Below are positions 16,384 through 25,862 of a stretch of 37,712 nucleotides of DNA, in pieces. Source of the DNA: Planctomycetota bacterium (lineage in GTDB: Bacteria > Planctomycetota > Planctomycetia > Planctomycetales > Planctomycetaceae). The notes below the pieces were generated by a model. It ran no database searches and was not told where the DNA came from. It was given only the letters and a program-made list of their open reading frames with translations. Every line of letters begins with the position of its first letter. Within the stretch, counting starts at the first letter, position 1. The stretch is taken from contig JAURQH010000002.1 of the NCBI GenBank assembly GCA_030836185.1, positions 1-37,712 on the forward strand, read 5' to 3'. The translations under genes were made by a program, and so were the position numbers.

Positions 16384-17775
16384 ATGCGTTCACATACAGC
16401 GATAAGTCTTACACTGACCATTCTTCTTAGCAGTTTTTCAACTTTATTAAACGCTGCCGACAAGCCGAATGTGCTGTTGATCGCCATCGACGATTTGAAC
16501 GACTGGGTTGGTTGTCTTGGTGGGCATCCGCAAGCCCGTACGCCCCACATCGATGCGCTCGCAAGCCGAGGGACGCTTTTCACCAACGCACATTGTCAAG
16601 CTCCCATCTGCAATCCTTCACGTACCAGTCTCATGCTGGGTCTGCGGCCATCGACGACTGGAATTTATATCAATCAGCCATGGTTTCGCTCTACAAAACA
16701 GAATAAGGATCGTGTCACGTTGTCCCAATACTTTCACCAGCACGGCTATCAGACGCTCACCACCGGAAAAATCTATCATGGTTCACGCGTCGATAAACCC
16801 TCCTTTGAAGTGGTCGGTCCCTTACCAGGACAACGACAGAAGATCGACGAACGGCTTGTCACCATCGGAAAGACACGCAGCGGGTTATGGGACTATGGCG
16901 CGCAGGAGTATGACGAAGATTTATTCGGCGACTATGTTGACACTTCGTGGGGAATCGAACAGCTTCAAAAAGATCACGACAAGCCGTTCTTTCTAGCGGT
17001 GGGTCTCTATCGTCCACATGTTCCATGGTACGCACCACAACGATTCTTTGACAAACATCCTCTCAAACAAATCAGCCTTCCCAAAGTGCTCGATAATGAC
17101 CGCGACGATCTTCCCCCCGCTGCAACCGAACTGACCGCCAATCCCACGCCCCCCGCTCACGACTGGTTCATCGAGCAGAACCAATGGAAACCGGCTGTCC
17201 AAGCATTCCTCGCGTCGTCCAGTTTTACCGATGATCAGGTGGGCCGTCTGATGGAAGCTCTCAACAAAAGTAAATACTCCAAGAATACGATTGTCGTTCT
17301 CTATTCCGATCACGGGTTTCATCTGGGAGAAAAACAGCGTTGGGCGAAACAATCCTTGTGGGAGCGTTCCACACGTGTGCCGTTCATTATCTTTCAACCG
17401 GGACAAAAGCAAGCACAACGCTGTGCTCAACCGGTCGAACTGATGAGCATCTATCCAACCTTATTAGATTTGTGCGACTTACCTGCCCGAACCGAGTTGG
17501 AGGGAGTCAGCCTGCTGCCGTTACTTGATGACCCAAATAGCAATTGGGAACACCCGGCAATCACCACCTATCAGCGACACAATCACGCTGTTCGCAGCCG
17601 AGACTTCCGTTACATTCGCTATGCTGACGGCAGTGAGGAACTTTACGATCACCGCAATGATCCGCGCGAATGGCACAACTTGGCAGGCAACTCTAAATAC
17701 CGCGAAATCATGGACGAGCATTCCAAGTGGCTGCCGAAAGAAAATGTCCCCGAAGCCCGTAAGAATTCCAAATAG
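16384..17775 (+). CDS. Secreted sulfatase, iduronate-2-sulfatase-like
   Basis: This 463-residue protein has a signal peptide ending near LNAADK and the S1-type sulfatase fold. The metal site starts with IDDLND (two Asp at 36-37). The formylglycine motif is CNPSR with the modified Cys at 76, followed by LMLGLRP. The distal metal motif is YSDHGFHLGEKQRWAKQSLW, and the domain ends with the usual YDHRNDPREWHNL segment. It should remove sulfate esters from a glycan. The ATG at 16384 follows AAAAGGAA; in-frame codons upstream lack signal-peptide character. An anaerobic or aerobic formylglycine-generating enzyme is needed for maturation and is not in the window. Confidence 0.93.
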   Translation: MRSHTAISLTLTILLSSFSTLLNAADKPNVLLIAIDDLNDWVGCLGGHPQARTPHIDALASRGTLFTNAHCQAPICNPSRTSLMLGLRPSTTGIYINQPWFRSTKQNKDRVTLSQYFHQHGYQTLTTGKIYHGSRVDKPSFEVVGPLPGQRQKIDERLVTIGKTRSGLWDYGAQEYDEDLFGDYVDTSWGIEQLQKDHDKPFFLAVGLYRPHVPWYAPQRFFDKHPLKQISLPKVLDNDRDDLPPAATELTANPTPPAHDWFIEQNQWKPAVQAFLASSSFTDDQVGRLMEALNKSKYSKNTIVVLYSDHGFHLGEKQRWAKQSLWERSTRVPFIIFQPGQKQAQRCAQPVELMSIYPTLLDLCDLPARTELEGVSLLPLLDDPNSNWEHPAITTYQRHNHAVRSRDFRYIRYADGSEELYDHRNDPREWHNLAGNSKYREIMDEHSKWLPKENVPEARKNSK

Positions 17776-17887
17776 CAATTTCGCAATTCAGTAGTTGAGT
17801 CACACATTTTGAGCTCATCTCAGTTAAACTACATCCAAGTTTATTCCGAAGAAGACGTTCTCTATCCACCACATTCGAGAAGTTAAC

Positions 17888-18133
17888 ATGCCCATGCAAG
17901 TGCGATCATTTTATTGGTCAATCATGCTGCTGCTCTCTCAAATCACTTTGTTGATCGCTGCCGATGGAACCAAACCGATTACCAATAAAGGTGTTGTCTT
18001 TGCCGAAAAGGATGGGGGGGGCGATCTGAAAACATCGAACGTCAAAGAAACCAAAGCAGGCAGCAAAGAGAATCTCGGCACTCCTCCTTCAGACACCGAT
18101 CAGGATTGGCTGGTGGTTGTCCAAAAGAAATAA
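17888..18133 (+). CDS. Small secreted protein of unknown function (81 aa)
   Basis: The 81-residue product begins with a hydrophobic signal peptide (MPMQVRSFYWSIMLLL and onward, ending near IAADG). A hydrophilic, Lys/Gly-rich mature part of about 55 residues follows. I do not recognise a family. The ATG at 17888 follows GAGAAG. A run of eight G residues at 18014-18021 encodes consecutive glycines inside the mature part. The gene lies 112 bp after the sulfatase and 100 bp before the DUF1549 gene on the same strand, so it may be co-expressed with them. Confidence 0.6.
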   Translation: MPMQVRSFYWSIMLLLSQITLLIAADGTKPITNKGVVFAEKDGGGDLKTSNVKETKAGSKENLGTPPSDTDQDWLVVVQKK

Positions 18134-18233
18134 TCACTCGGCAGCATTTTCTCGTTGGATAATCTCTTAAATCAGCGTATATTGATAAGTGCCCGCCACG
18201 ATTTCCTCGATTTTAACCCACCTGAATGCCGCA

Positions 18234-20420
18234 ATGATCCGCACGTTGATCACATGCTTTCTGCTACTTGTCTCTGCGCAAGTTGTTTATTCGGAAGAAG
18301 TTCCGGCATCAATCGATTTTGAAAACGATGTCATGCCGGTGCTGACGAAGTTCGGCTGCAATTCCGGGGCGTGTCACGGGAAAGCCCGCGGACAAAACGG
18401 ATTTCAGTTGTCTCTACTCGGATTCGATCCGAATTTTGACTACGAAGCACTCGTCACAGAGTCCCGAGGGCGCCGTGTGTTTCCGTTTGCTCCCGAGAAA
18501 TCGTTGTTGCTGACCAAACCGTCAGGCAAGTCTCCGCATGGTGGGGGAATGCGTTTGCCGATTGATTCGGAAGGTTATCAAATTCTGGCCCGTTGGGTCG
18601 AAACGGGAATGCCACGACGAATTGAAGGGACTCCCAAACTCCAGAAGATTATTGTCACACCAACCGACCAAGTGCTGACTTACGACGCGAATCTACAACT
18701 CTCAGTCATCGCACATTACTCGGACGGGTCCACGCGCAATGTCACTGAAATGTCCGATTATCAATCCAACGAAAGCGGCATCGCGCAGATTGACGAACAG
18801 GGATATATCACGGTCAGTAACATCGTGGGTGAAGCCGCCATCATGGCTCGCTACATGGGACAGATCGATGTTTGCAACGTGGCGGTCCCTCGCCCTGAGA
18901 AAATTTCTGCCGATGTTTATACGGCGTTACCTCAAAACAATTTTATCGATGGTCACGTCTGGAACAAACTTCAGCGTCTGCATTTGAAACCCTCCGATCC
19001 CGCAAAAGACACGATCTTTCTGCGTCGTGTTTATATCGACATTATCGGTCGCGTGCCGACAGTGGAGGAAACCGAAATATTCCTTGCTGAGAAGACTCCT
19101 GAGAAACGTCAGTTACTGATTGACGATTTGTTGTCGCGACCCGAGTATGCCGAACATTGGGCGAATAAATGGGCCGACTTATTGCGACCAAACCCGTATC
19201 GTGTCGGCATCAAGGCGACTCTCAACTATGACGCCTGGATTCGGGACGCATTTCGTAAGAATCTGCCGCACGACGAGTTTGTACGCGGATTGATCACCGC
19301 GCAAGGAAGCACCTTCCGCAACGGTGCGGTGACTTTATTCCGTGATCGCCGGAGTCCTGATGAATTAACGACCATCATCAGTCAACTATTCCTCGGCATT
19401 CGTCTCGATTGTGCCAAGTGTCATCATCACCCGTTTGAAGTTTGGGGGCAGGACGACTTCTATAGTTTCGCGGCTTACTTTGCCAAAGTGGGTCGGAAAG
19501 GCAAAGGTGTCTCACCACCGATTTCTGGCTCGGAAGAGTTTGTGTTCGTCTCCACCAAGGGAGACGTCAAACATCCTCTCACAAGTGAAGTGATGGAGCC
19601 CCGTCCTCTCTACGGAGAAGCTCCTGAAATTACAAAGGGTTCGGATCCGCGAAAGTCTCTCGCCGCTTGGATAACTTCTCCCGAAAACGCATCGTTTGCC
19701 AAGGTGCAGGTGAATCGTGTCTGGGCTGATCTGATGGGACGAGGCATTGTCGAACCGGTCGATGATTTACGAGCGACAAATCCACCCACCAATGGCCCGT
19801 TGCTCGATGAGCTGGCACAAGACTTCATCAAAAGTGGATTTGACAACAAACATCTGATCCGACGCATTGCCAATTCGTATGTGTACGGCATGAGTTCGTT
19901 GCCGAACGAAACCAACAGTATCGACAGTACGAATTACTCGCGACATTATCGCAAGCGATTAAGGGCCGAAGTATTGCTTGATTCGATTGTGCAGATTACG
20001 GGTCAACCGGAATCGTTTGATGCGATGCCGGCGGGTTCATCGGCCAAAGAGATTTGGACACATCGTACGAAGTCGTTGTTTCTGGATGCGTTTGGCCGTC
20101 CCGATCCGAATCAGGATCCACCCTGCGAACGAACATCTGACACCAGTGTTGTGCAGACATTACACTTGATGAACAGCGAAAGACTGTTCGGCAAAGTCAC
20201 CTCCGATAAATCGCGAGCGGCCGAACTCGCCGCCAGCGAGAAATCAAACGCAGAAGTGATTCAGGAATTGTACCTGTTGTGCTACTCACGCAGGCCCAGT
20301 TCCCAGGAATTGGATTATGCGGTGAAATACTTTGAAAATGACGAGATCGAACGACGACAGACTGTCGAAGATCTCTTATGGGCGCTACTGAATACGCCCG
20401 AATTTGTATTCAAAAATTGA
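18234..20420 (+). CDS. DUF1549/DUF1553 cytochrome-like secreted protein
   Basis: This 728-residue protein has a signal peptide (MIRTLITCFLLLVSAQVVYS). A cytochrome-like N-terminal domain follows, with CNSGACHG (Cys 42, Cys 47, His 48; spacing CX4CH) and a distal GGGMRLP segment. Next are a Big-2-like immunoglobulin domain (about 135-220), DUF1549 (about 235-440) containing CAKCHHHPFE (CXXCH at 393-397), and DUF1553 (about 470-725) containing VNRVWADLMGRGIV. The order is typical for planctomycetes. The ATG at 18234 gives a clean signal peptide; a GTG at 18189 is open but unlikely. It is followed by DUF1501, PPC and WD40 genes. A role in redox chemistry or polysaccharide degradation has been suggested for the family; the reaction is unknown. 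Confidence 0.92.
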   Translation: MIRTLITCFLLLVSAQVVYSEEVPASIDFENDVMPVLTKFGCNSGACHGKARGQNGFQLSLLGFDPNFDYEALVTESRGRRVFPFAPEKSLLLTKPSGKSPHGGGMRLPIDSEGYQILARWVETGMPRRIEGTPKLQKIIVTPTDQVLTYDANLQLSVIAHYSDGSTRNVTEMSDYQSNESGIAQIDEQGYITVSNIVGEAAIMARYMGQIDVCNVAVPRPEKISADVYTALPQNNFIDGHVWNKLQRLHLKPSDPAKDTIFLRRVYIDIIGRVPTVEETEIFLAEKTPEKRQLLIDDLLSRPEYAEHWANKWADLLRPNPYRVGIKATLNYDAWIRDAFRKNLPHDEFVRGLITAQGSTFRNGAVTLFRDRRSPDELTTIISQLFLGIRLDCAKCHHHPFEVWGQDDFYSFAAYFAKVGRKGKGVSPPISGSEEFVFVSTKGDVKHPLTSEVMEPRPLYGEAPEITKGSDPRKSLAAWITSPENASFAKVQVNRVWADLMGRGIVEPVDDLRATNPPTNGPLLDELAQDFIKSGFDNKHLIRRIANSYVYGMSSLPNETNSIDSTNYSRHYRKRLRAEVLLDSIVQITGQPESFDAMPAGSSAKEIWTHRTKSLFLDAFGRPDPNQDPPCERTSDTSVVQTLHLMNSERLFGKVTSDKSRAAELAASEKSNAEVIQELYLLCYSRRPSSQELDYAVKYFENDEIERRQTVEDLLWALLNTPEFVFKN

Positions 20421-20473
20421 TTCGGCTCTTATCATAGAACAAGTGCTTTCATAGCGAGGCCGGGGAGATTCAA

Positions 20474-21817
20474 ATGACTTTATCAAACAATCACAATCGA
20501 AACTGCGAAGGTGTCTCACGGCGAAACGCTCTCAAGCTCGGCTTGGGTGGCACGCTGGGACTCGGCTTAGCCGATGTCCTTCGCATGCAAGGTTTGGCGA
20601 GCGAGTCGTCAGGAAGCTTCCCGGTCAAAGCCAAGAGTTGCATTCTGATTTGGCTCGATGGTGGTCCGACGCATTACGAAACGTTCGACCCGAAACCCGA
20701 CGCACCTTCTGAAGTGCGCGGTGAGTTTCATACGATCCCAACGCAAGTCCCGGGAGTGCGTTACTCTCAGCATTGCGAACGGCTTGCTTCCATCTCGGAC
20801 AAGTTCGCCATCATCCGGTCGATTCGCCACAATCAGGGGAATCATGGAGCCGGCAATCACTATATGATGACGGGGGCTCCACCACGTATTCCGGTCGGCT
20901 GCGGGGCGTTCGTCAGTTTTCATCCCAGCTTTGGTTCAACCGTCGCTTACGAACGTGGACCCCAAAAAGGGATGCCACCCTACTTTTCAATTCCCTCAAT
21001 GACACGCTCGGGGGGACCAAATTTTCTGGGTGCTCAATATGCCCCGTTTGTGGTTCCCGATGACCCCAACAGAGATAGCTTTCGCGTGCGGGATGTTGCC
21101 TTGCCGAAAGAATTGACGGATGGCCGGTTTGCTCGCCGAAAGTCACTCCGTGAAGGAGTCGACAATCTTCTGCGGATTCAGGATAAAGCGGCTGCCGATC
21201 CAACACTCGCGCTGGATCAATATTACGAACAGAGTTTTGATTTGATGGCTTCGACCGAAGCGCAAAAAGCATTCGACATTCATAGCGAGTCGGGACCACT
21301 TCGCACTCGTTACGGTCGCAGCCCATTTGGTCAACGAGCCTTACTCGCACGACGCCTAGTCGAAGCCGGTGTTCCGTTCGTCACTTTGAATGAAGGTGGC
21401 TGGGATCATCATCGCGGTTTGTTCGATGCATTCAAAAAACGGATGCCTTCCATCGACAACACGGTCGCCACATTAATCGCAGACCTGGAAGAGCGTGGAA
21501 TGCTCGACGAAACACTTGTCTTGCTGCTGGGTGAATTCGGAAGAACTCCCAAAATCAACAAAGATGCCGGTCGTGACCACTGGTCAAACGCGATGTCGGT
21601 TCTGATGGCAGGAGCAGGGACGCCGGGCGGTTTGACGCTTGGAGCCACCGACCGCAAAGGGTACTCGGCCGTTGACCGTGTGTTGTCTCCCGAGAACTTC
21701 GCCTCGACTATTTACACGAAAATGGGAATCGACCCGAACAAGATTTATTACACACAGCAGGGGCGTCCGACGCATCTCGTGAGTGACAAAACCTCGATCC
21801 CCGAGTTAATGTCATGA
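20474..21817 (+). CDS. Tat-exported DUF1501 protein, partner of the DUF1549/1553 protein
   Basis: This 447-residue protein has a twin-arginine signal, SRRNALKLGLGGTLGLGL (15-32), and then the DUF1501 domain. Landmarks are LIWLDGGPTHYETFDPKP, NQGNHGAGNHYMMTG, LNEGGWDHHRG, LGEFGRTPKINKDAGRDHW and a C-terminal QQGRPTHLV. The His/Asp pattern resembles alkaline-phosphatase-like metal sites. The ATG at 20474 follows GGGGAG. It starts 53 bp after the DUF1549 gene, and its stop overlaps the ATG of the next gene by 4 bp (ATGA), which implies translational coupling. It is about the same length as the lone DUF1501 gene at 12852-14213 but clearly diverged from it. Confidence 0.93.
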   Translation: MTLSNNHNRNCEGVSRRNALKLGLGGTLGLGLADVLRMQGLASESSGSFPVKAKSCILIWLDGGPTHYETFDPKPDAPSEVRGEFHTIPTQVPGVRYSQHCERLASISDKFAIIRSIRHNQGNHGAGNHYMMTGAPPRIPVGCGAFVSFHPSFGSTVAYERGPQKGMPPYFSIPSMTRSGGPNFLGAQYAPFVVPDDPNRDSFRVRDVALPKELTDGRFARRKSLREGVDNLLRIQDKAAADPTLALDQYYEQSFDLMASTEAQKAFDIHSESGPLRTRYGRSPFGQRALLARRLVEAGVPFVTLNEGGWDHHRGLFDAFKKRMPSIDNTVATLIADLEERGMLDETLVLLLGEFGRTPKINKDAGRDHWSNAMSVLMAGAGTPGGLTLGATDRKGYSAVDRVLSPENFASTIYTKMGIDPNKIYYTQQGRPTHLVSDKTSIPELMS

Positions 21818-23469
21818 GAGTGCGGGGCACACTACAGATCGTCACACTCTGTTGCGGGTTCATGCCGAGCATCCTCTCGGCGGAAGCACCGGCCATCACG
21901 GCGTTCTCTCCTGCGGGTGGTCAGCGCGGACAAACTGTCGAAGTGACCGCCCAAGGAAAACTGGGAACTCCTCCGCTTTCATTTTGGAGTAATCGCCCCG
22001 AACTGATTGCCACGTTTCCCGAGAAACCCGAAAAGACATTTTCTCTCACGATTCCGGCATCGGCCGCTCCTGGTATGGCTCTTTTGCGAATCACCAACGC
22101 AGAAGGGGCATCGTCTCTGCGTCCTTTCGTGATCGGCGTGATTCCCGAAATCCATGAAACGGAACAGAACGAACAACTTTCTGCAGCACAGAAAATCGAG
22201 TCTCTTCCGGTCACCCTCAATGGTGCTCTCAACAAAAGTGGCGACGTTGACACCTATGCTCTTTCACTCAAAAAGGGACAAACGCTGGTCGCCGAGATGA
22301 CCGCAAATCGATTGCTCGGTTCCCCCATGGATGCCGTGATGCAAGTTGTTTCTGCGGAAGGTTTCGTAATCATCCAGAACGATGATGATCGTGGTAACGA
22401 TCCGCTGATTGCGTACGAAATTCCCGAATCGGGGACTTATTATCTGCGGACGTTCGGCTTTCCTTCAACTCCCAGAAGTACCATCCGCTTTTCCGGGGGT
22501 GCTGATTGGCTTTATCGCTTAACCATCACCACCGGACCATTTGTCGATCATCTACAACCTTTGGCAGTGACGGCGGGTGTCGAAACAACTGCGCAAGCCG
22601 TGGGGTGGAATCTCCCCAGCGCAACGATCATGATACCTGCACAAGCAGAAGTGGGTCTCACCCCATACTTAGTCGATCAATCCGCCAATGACGTTCCACT
22701 GGAAGTGGTCGTGCATCCCGTGATGATCGAACCGAAACCAGAGACGCTGATCAATCAAATCCCCATCATGATCAGTGGTCAGATTCTTGCAGCGGGGGAA
22801 ATTGATGCCTTTCGCATCGACGGGAAAAAAGGAGTCGCGATGGTTCTTCGCGCCGATGCCCGGTCCATCGGTTCGCAACTCGATCCCGTCTTGAGATTGA
22901 CCGACTTGGACGGCAAACAATTGACAGAAGTTGACGATTTGGCCCGCGAAAAATATGACAGTGAAGTCACTTACACGCCGAAAGTCGATGGCCCATTGAT
23001 CGTGGCAATCCGCGACCGATTCGAACATGGAAGCGAACGTCATTACTATCGACTGTCGATCAAACCGCCTGAGGCCGTTGGCTACTCAATGGGAGTCGCT
23101 CAAGATCATTACGAACTGAAAGTAGACGACAAACCGTTGGAGATCCCGGTCATCGTCAATCGTGACAAAGGCTTTGATGAACCTATCGACGTGACAATCG
23201 AGGGTTTGCCACAAGGCGTGACATCAGCAACCGTCGTTTCGGAGCCGAAAGGGGATTCTTCCAAGAAGGTGACACTGAAACTAGAACGGGGAAAAGTGGA
23301 ATCATTTTCGGGACCGATTCGCATCGTCGCCACTTCGAGAGGGGATGCGCCCATTACGACTTCCGCGACTCCTGCATTTTCTCAGGCCGCGGGTATTCTC
23401 GATCTCATCTGGTTAACAGTGATCAAAAAACCTGCCGATAAAACGGCCGAACAATCACCGGAAGAGTGA
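21814..23469 (+). CDS. Secreted protein with IPT-like and PPC (pre-peptidase C-terminal) domains
   Basis: This 551-residue protein has a signal peptide ending near ILSAEAP. An IPT/TIG-like domain follows (about 25-105; ITAFSPAGGQRGQTVEV). Two PPC-type beta-sandwich units come next: one at about 120-240 with GDVDTYALSLKKGQTL and SGTYYLRTFG, and one at about 310-415 with GEIDAFRIDGKKG and PLIVAIRDRFEHG. The last segment is another beta domain. No protease or other catalytic domain is attached. Its start codon overlaps the DUF1501 stop, so it belongs to the same operon. Binding to a polymer or to partner proteins outside the membrane is the likely job. Confidence 0.88.
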   Translation: MRVRGTLQIVTLCCGFMPSILSAEAPAITAFSPAGGQRGQTVEVTAQGKLGTPPLSFWSNRPELIATFPEKPEKTFSLTIPASAAPGMALLRITNAEGASSLRPFVIGVIPEIHETEQNEQLSAAQKIESLPVTLNGALNKSGDVDTYALSLKKGQTLVAEMTANRLLGSPMDAVMQVVSAEGFVIIQNDDDRGNDPLIAYEIPESGTYYLRTFGFPSTPRSTIRFSGGADWLYRLTITTGPFVDHLQPLAVTAGVETTAQAVGWNLPSATIMIPAQAEVGLTPYLVDQSANDVPLEVVVHPVMIEPKPETLINQIPIMISGQILAAGEIDAFRIDGKKGVAMVLRADARSIGSQLDPVLRLTDLDGKQLTEVDDLAREKYDSEVTYTPKVDGPLIVAIRDRFEHGSERHYYRLSIKPPEAVGYSMGVAQDHYELKVDDKPLEIPVIVNRDKGFDEPIDVTIEGLPQGVTSATVVSEPKGDSSKKVTLKLERGKVESFSGPIRIVATSRGDAPITTSATPAFSQAAGILDLIWLTVIKKPADKTAEQSPEE

Positions 23470-23556
23470 TCGACGGGTTCTTGAATAATTGTCGTTGTTT
23501 CTACACGACGGCTAAGCCATCATGAAGATCCACAACCTCCGAACAGGAGACCCACC

Positions 23557-24552
23557 ATGGACGCCACAAAAACTCACCTCGTCCACGATCTTGATCACAA
23601 AAGTCCGCTGATTTCCTGCCGATATCTTCCCGATTCATCGAGCACCGTTTTTATCGGCGCTCAGGATTACAGTGTCTGGCGATACGATTTGGAGACCAAA
23701 GCAAAAGTCGAATACGTCTTCCCCGAGAAAACCTGGGTGCGAGGGATGGCATTTGATTCGACCGGAAAAATGCTTATTACGGCTGGGTTTGATGGCCGGT
23801 TAATTTGGTGGCCAACCGAAGGTGATAGTCCGAAACCGATTCGCGTCATTGATGCGCATCACGGTTGGGTGCGTGCAGTGGCCATCAGTCCCGATGATTC
23901 TCTGGTTGCCAGTGTTGGTAACGATATGGTTGTCCGCTTGTGGAATTTCACAGACGGAACTCTTGTTCGCGAAATGAAAGGTCACGAATCGCACATCTAT
24001 AATGTCGCGTTTCATCCCGACGGGACACATCTCGCCACGGGCGACCTGACCTGTCAATTGATCGATTGGGAAGTGGCCTCTGGGAAACAGGTTCGTTCCT
24101 GGAAAGCCGAGTCTCTGCAAAAGTACGACAAGACCTTCAAAGCAATCATCGGAGGTTTTCGCAGTATGACATTCAGCCATGACGGCAATAAGATTGCCGT
24201 GAGCGGAATCACCAATGTCTCGAATGCCTTTGCAGGAGTCGGGAATCCGTCGGTTGTGGTCTTTGATTGGGAAGCCGGAAAACAACAGATCGAACATCTC
24301 ACGGCGAAAAAAGTTCAAGGCGTCGCCTGGGGAGTGAAAATTCATCCGAGCGGTCTCCGTATCGCGGCAATCGGTGGCCGAGGCGGATACCTGATGTTCT
24401 GGAAGCCCGACGGTGCGGAAGAATTCAGTTCGCTGAAACTGGCTCGTGATGGTCGCGATCTCGATCTTGCCAAAGATGGCTTACATCTGGCAGTGGCTCA
24501 TTCCGACGGACACCTGCGCACTTACAAAATGGACGCAAAAGCGGAATCGTGA
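23557..24552 (+). CDS. WD40-repeat protein
   Basis: This 331-residue protein has about seven WD40-like blades. Examples are KMLITAGFDGRLIWW, SLVASVGNDMVVRLWNF, THLATGDLTCQLIDWE and HLAVAHSDGHLRTYKM. Each ends with the expected W/Y-containing strand. There is no signal peptide, so it is predicted cytoplasmic even though the three genes before it encode exported proteins. The ATG at 23557 follows AGGAG. It lies 87 bp after the PPC gene on the same strand and closes the block. It probably acts as a protein-interaction platform; no enzyme is fused to it. Confidence 0.9.
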   Translation: MDATKTHLVHDLDHKSPLISCRYLPDSSSTVFIGAQDYSVWRYDLETKAKVEYVFPEKTWVRGMAFDSTGKMLITAGFDGRLIWWPTEGDSPKPIRVIDAHHGWVRAVAISPDDSLVASVGNDMVVRLWNFTDGTLVREMKGHESHIYNVAFHPDGTHLATGDLTCQLIDWEVASGKQVRSWKAESLQKYDKTFKAIIGGFRSMTFSHDGNKIAVSGITNVSNAFAGVGNPSVVVFDWEAGKQQIEHLTAKKVQGVAWGVKIHPSGLRIAAIGGRGGYLMFWKPDGAEEFSSLKLARDGRDLDLAKDGLHLAVAHSDGHLRTYKMDAKAES

Positions 24553-24597
24553 GGCAGTTCAATCATCTGCCCACCATTCTTATTGCCACTGATTTCA

Positions 24598-25488
24598 TCA
24601 CCACTGGTAACTTTTTTGTTTGAGAAACCCTTCGATTGCGATACTGCCATTTTTGGCGACCGTCATCATCGTATAGGCAGAGTTTTCTTCGCCCGAACCT
24701 TCCACCATCGCTACCAGCGTGCAGTAATGAATCCCACCAATCTCTTTCAGATCGTTTTGATGGCTGTGTCCCTGAAAGACGGCTTTGACGTTCCCTGATT
24801 TTTCCAGAATTTCACGGACCTTCCGGCAATTACGGACACCATGATTGTTGCTCACATCCAACCGTTGATGCGCAAAAACGATGGTCGGTTTGTCGTTGTC
24901 TTCCAAGTCACCAGCAAGCCACTCCAGTTCAGCGGGAGGGATATTGGCGTCCGTCCATTGGAAGTTTTTGCGTTGATACGGTTTTCCATCAGAGCGGAAA
25001 CACGAATCGAGAACCACAAAGTGAATCCCTTTTTGGTCGAAGGAATAATAGGACTTTTTCTGTTCGACTCCGCTGAGAAATTCCTCTTTGGTCAACGTGT
25101 CAACACAATGATTGCCGAGGATGTAATGACGCTCCTTACAGATGGGAGCAAACTGCTTGTTGATGGTTTTCAAATAGCTTTGCTCGGCATCAACAGAATC
25201 TGCTGCATCAATGAAATCTCCAAGTTCGGCAATAAAGTGGGGCTTTGCCTTTTCAAAGTGAATCGCGGCAGCTTCGAGCTTATCGAGTGTTTCACGATAG
25301 TGACGGCTGCCACGAGTTGGTTTGTCGGCATAATGCATATCAGTAACAAGTCCAACTTTGAGATTGTCGGAGGGGTCTGCTCCCAAAATTGGGTCAACAG
25401 AGTTCATCGCACCGGCTAGTAGAAACAGAGTTCCCTGCTTCAGAATCGTGCGTCGATGGAAAGATCTTGTGGAAAATGAATCGGTCAT
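24598..25488 (-). CDS. Exported metallophosphoesterase (calcineurin-like)
   Basis: This 296-residue protein has a Tat-like leader (RRTILKQGTLFLLAGAM) and a calcineurin-type phosphoesterase domain. The metal ligands are all present: TDMHYAD, GDFIDA, GNH (in ILGNHCVD), FAHQRLD and the C-terminal GHSHQN. Substrates of the family range from phosphodiesters to phosphoproteins, and the sequence does not tell which applies here. The ATG at 25488 has a GAGAG site. It is convergent with the WD40 gene (45 bp) and divergent from the DUF1559 gene across a 374-bp AT-rich region. It appears to be a single-gene unit. Confidence 0.9.
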   Translation of the reverse strand: MTDSFSTRSFHRRTILKQGTLFLLAGAMNSVDPILGADPSDNLKVGLVTDMHYADKPTRGSRHYRETLDKLEAAAIHFEKAKPHFIAELGDFIDAADSVDAEQSYLKTINKQFAPICKERHYILGNHCVDTLTKEEFLSGVEQKKSYYSFDQKGIHFVVLDSCFRSDGKPYQRKNFQWTDANIPPAELEWLAGDLEDNDKPTIVFAHQRLDVSNNHGVRNCRKVREILEKSGNVKAVFQGHSHQNDLKEIGGIHYCTLVAMVEGSGEENSAYTMMTVAKNGSIAIEGFLKQKSYQW

Positions 25489-25862
25489 CAGTCTCTCAAA
25501 TCATGTTGGAAAAAATGTGGGATGTTTCAGTGTAACGAATGTGTCAAATCAACCATTTTGCATTTATCAACTAAATTCACATTATGACTTCTGCATGAAG
25601 AACCCTTCTTGTATTGCTCATTGAATGACAATCGTTTTATTTTATTGCGAACATGCCATGAGCCTAAGCGAGGCTTTCTTCATCGCAATAAGACGCCTTA
25701 ATATTCGGGCCGTTTTCTTTATCGAAGTTTCATCACTCAATGGTTGGATTGTCTACGAAGTATTCTAGCATAGTGCTTCAGAACCAAGCACGGCATTCTT
25801 GAACTTGTAATCAGCAAATCATTCTGGATTAATTCTCGATTCTTTTGCGAAAGGAAACTGAC
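25489..25862. other. Intergenic region between metallophosphoesterase and DUF1559 gene
   Basis: This AT-rich 374-bp stretch must carry promoters for both divergent genes. I could not pick a confident -35/-10 pair. It holds the two-tier hairpin at 25640-25693. No convincing open reading frame or tRNA is present. Confidence 0.55.
25640..25693. ncRNA. Two-tier hairpin, possible structured leader or small RNA
   Basis: TTATTGCGA (25642-25650) and TCGCAATAA (25683-25691) are perfect 9-bp inverted repeats. Inside them AGCCT (25661-25665) and AGGCT (25671-25675) form a second stem. Pairing can extend outward by a U-G and a U-A pair. The structure lies 170 bp upstream of the DUF1559 start. Whether it is transcribed is unknown. 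Confidence 0.4.
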
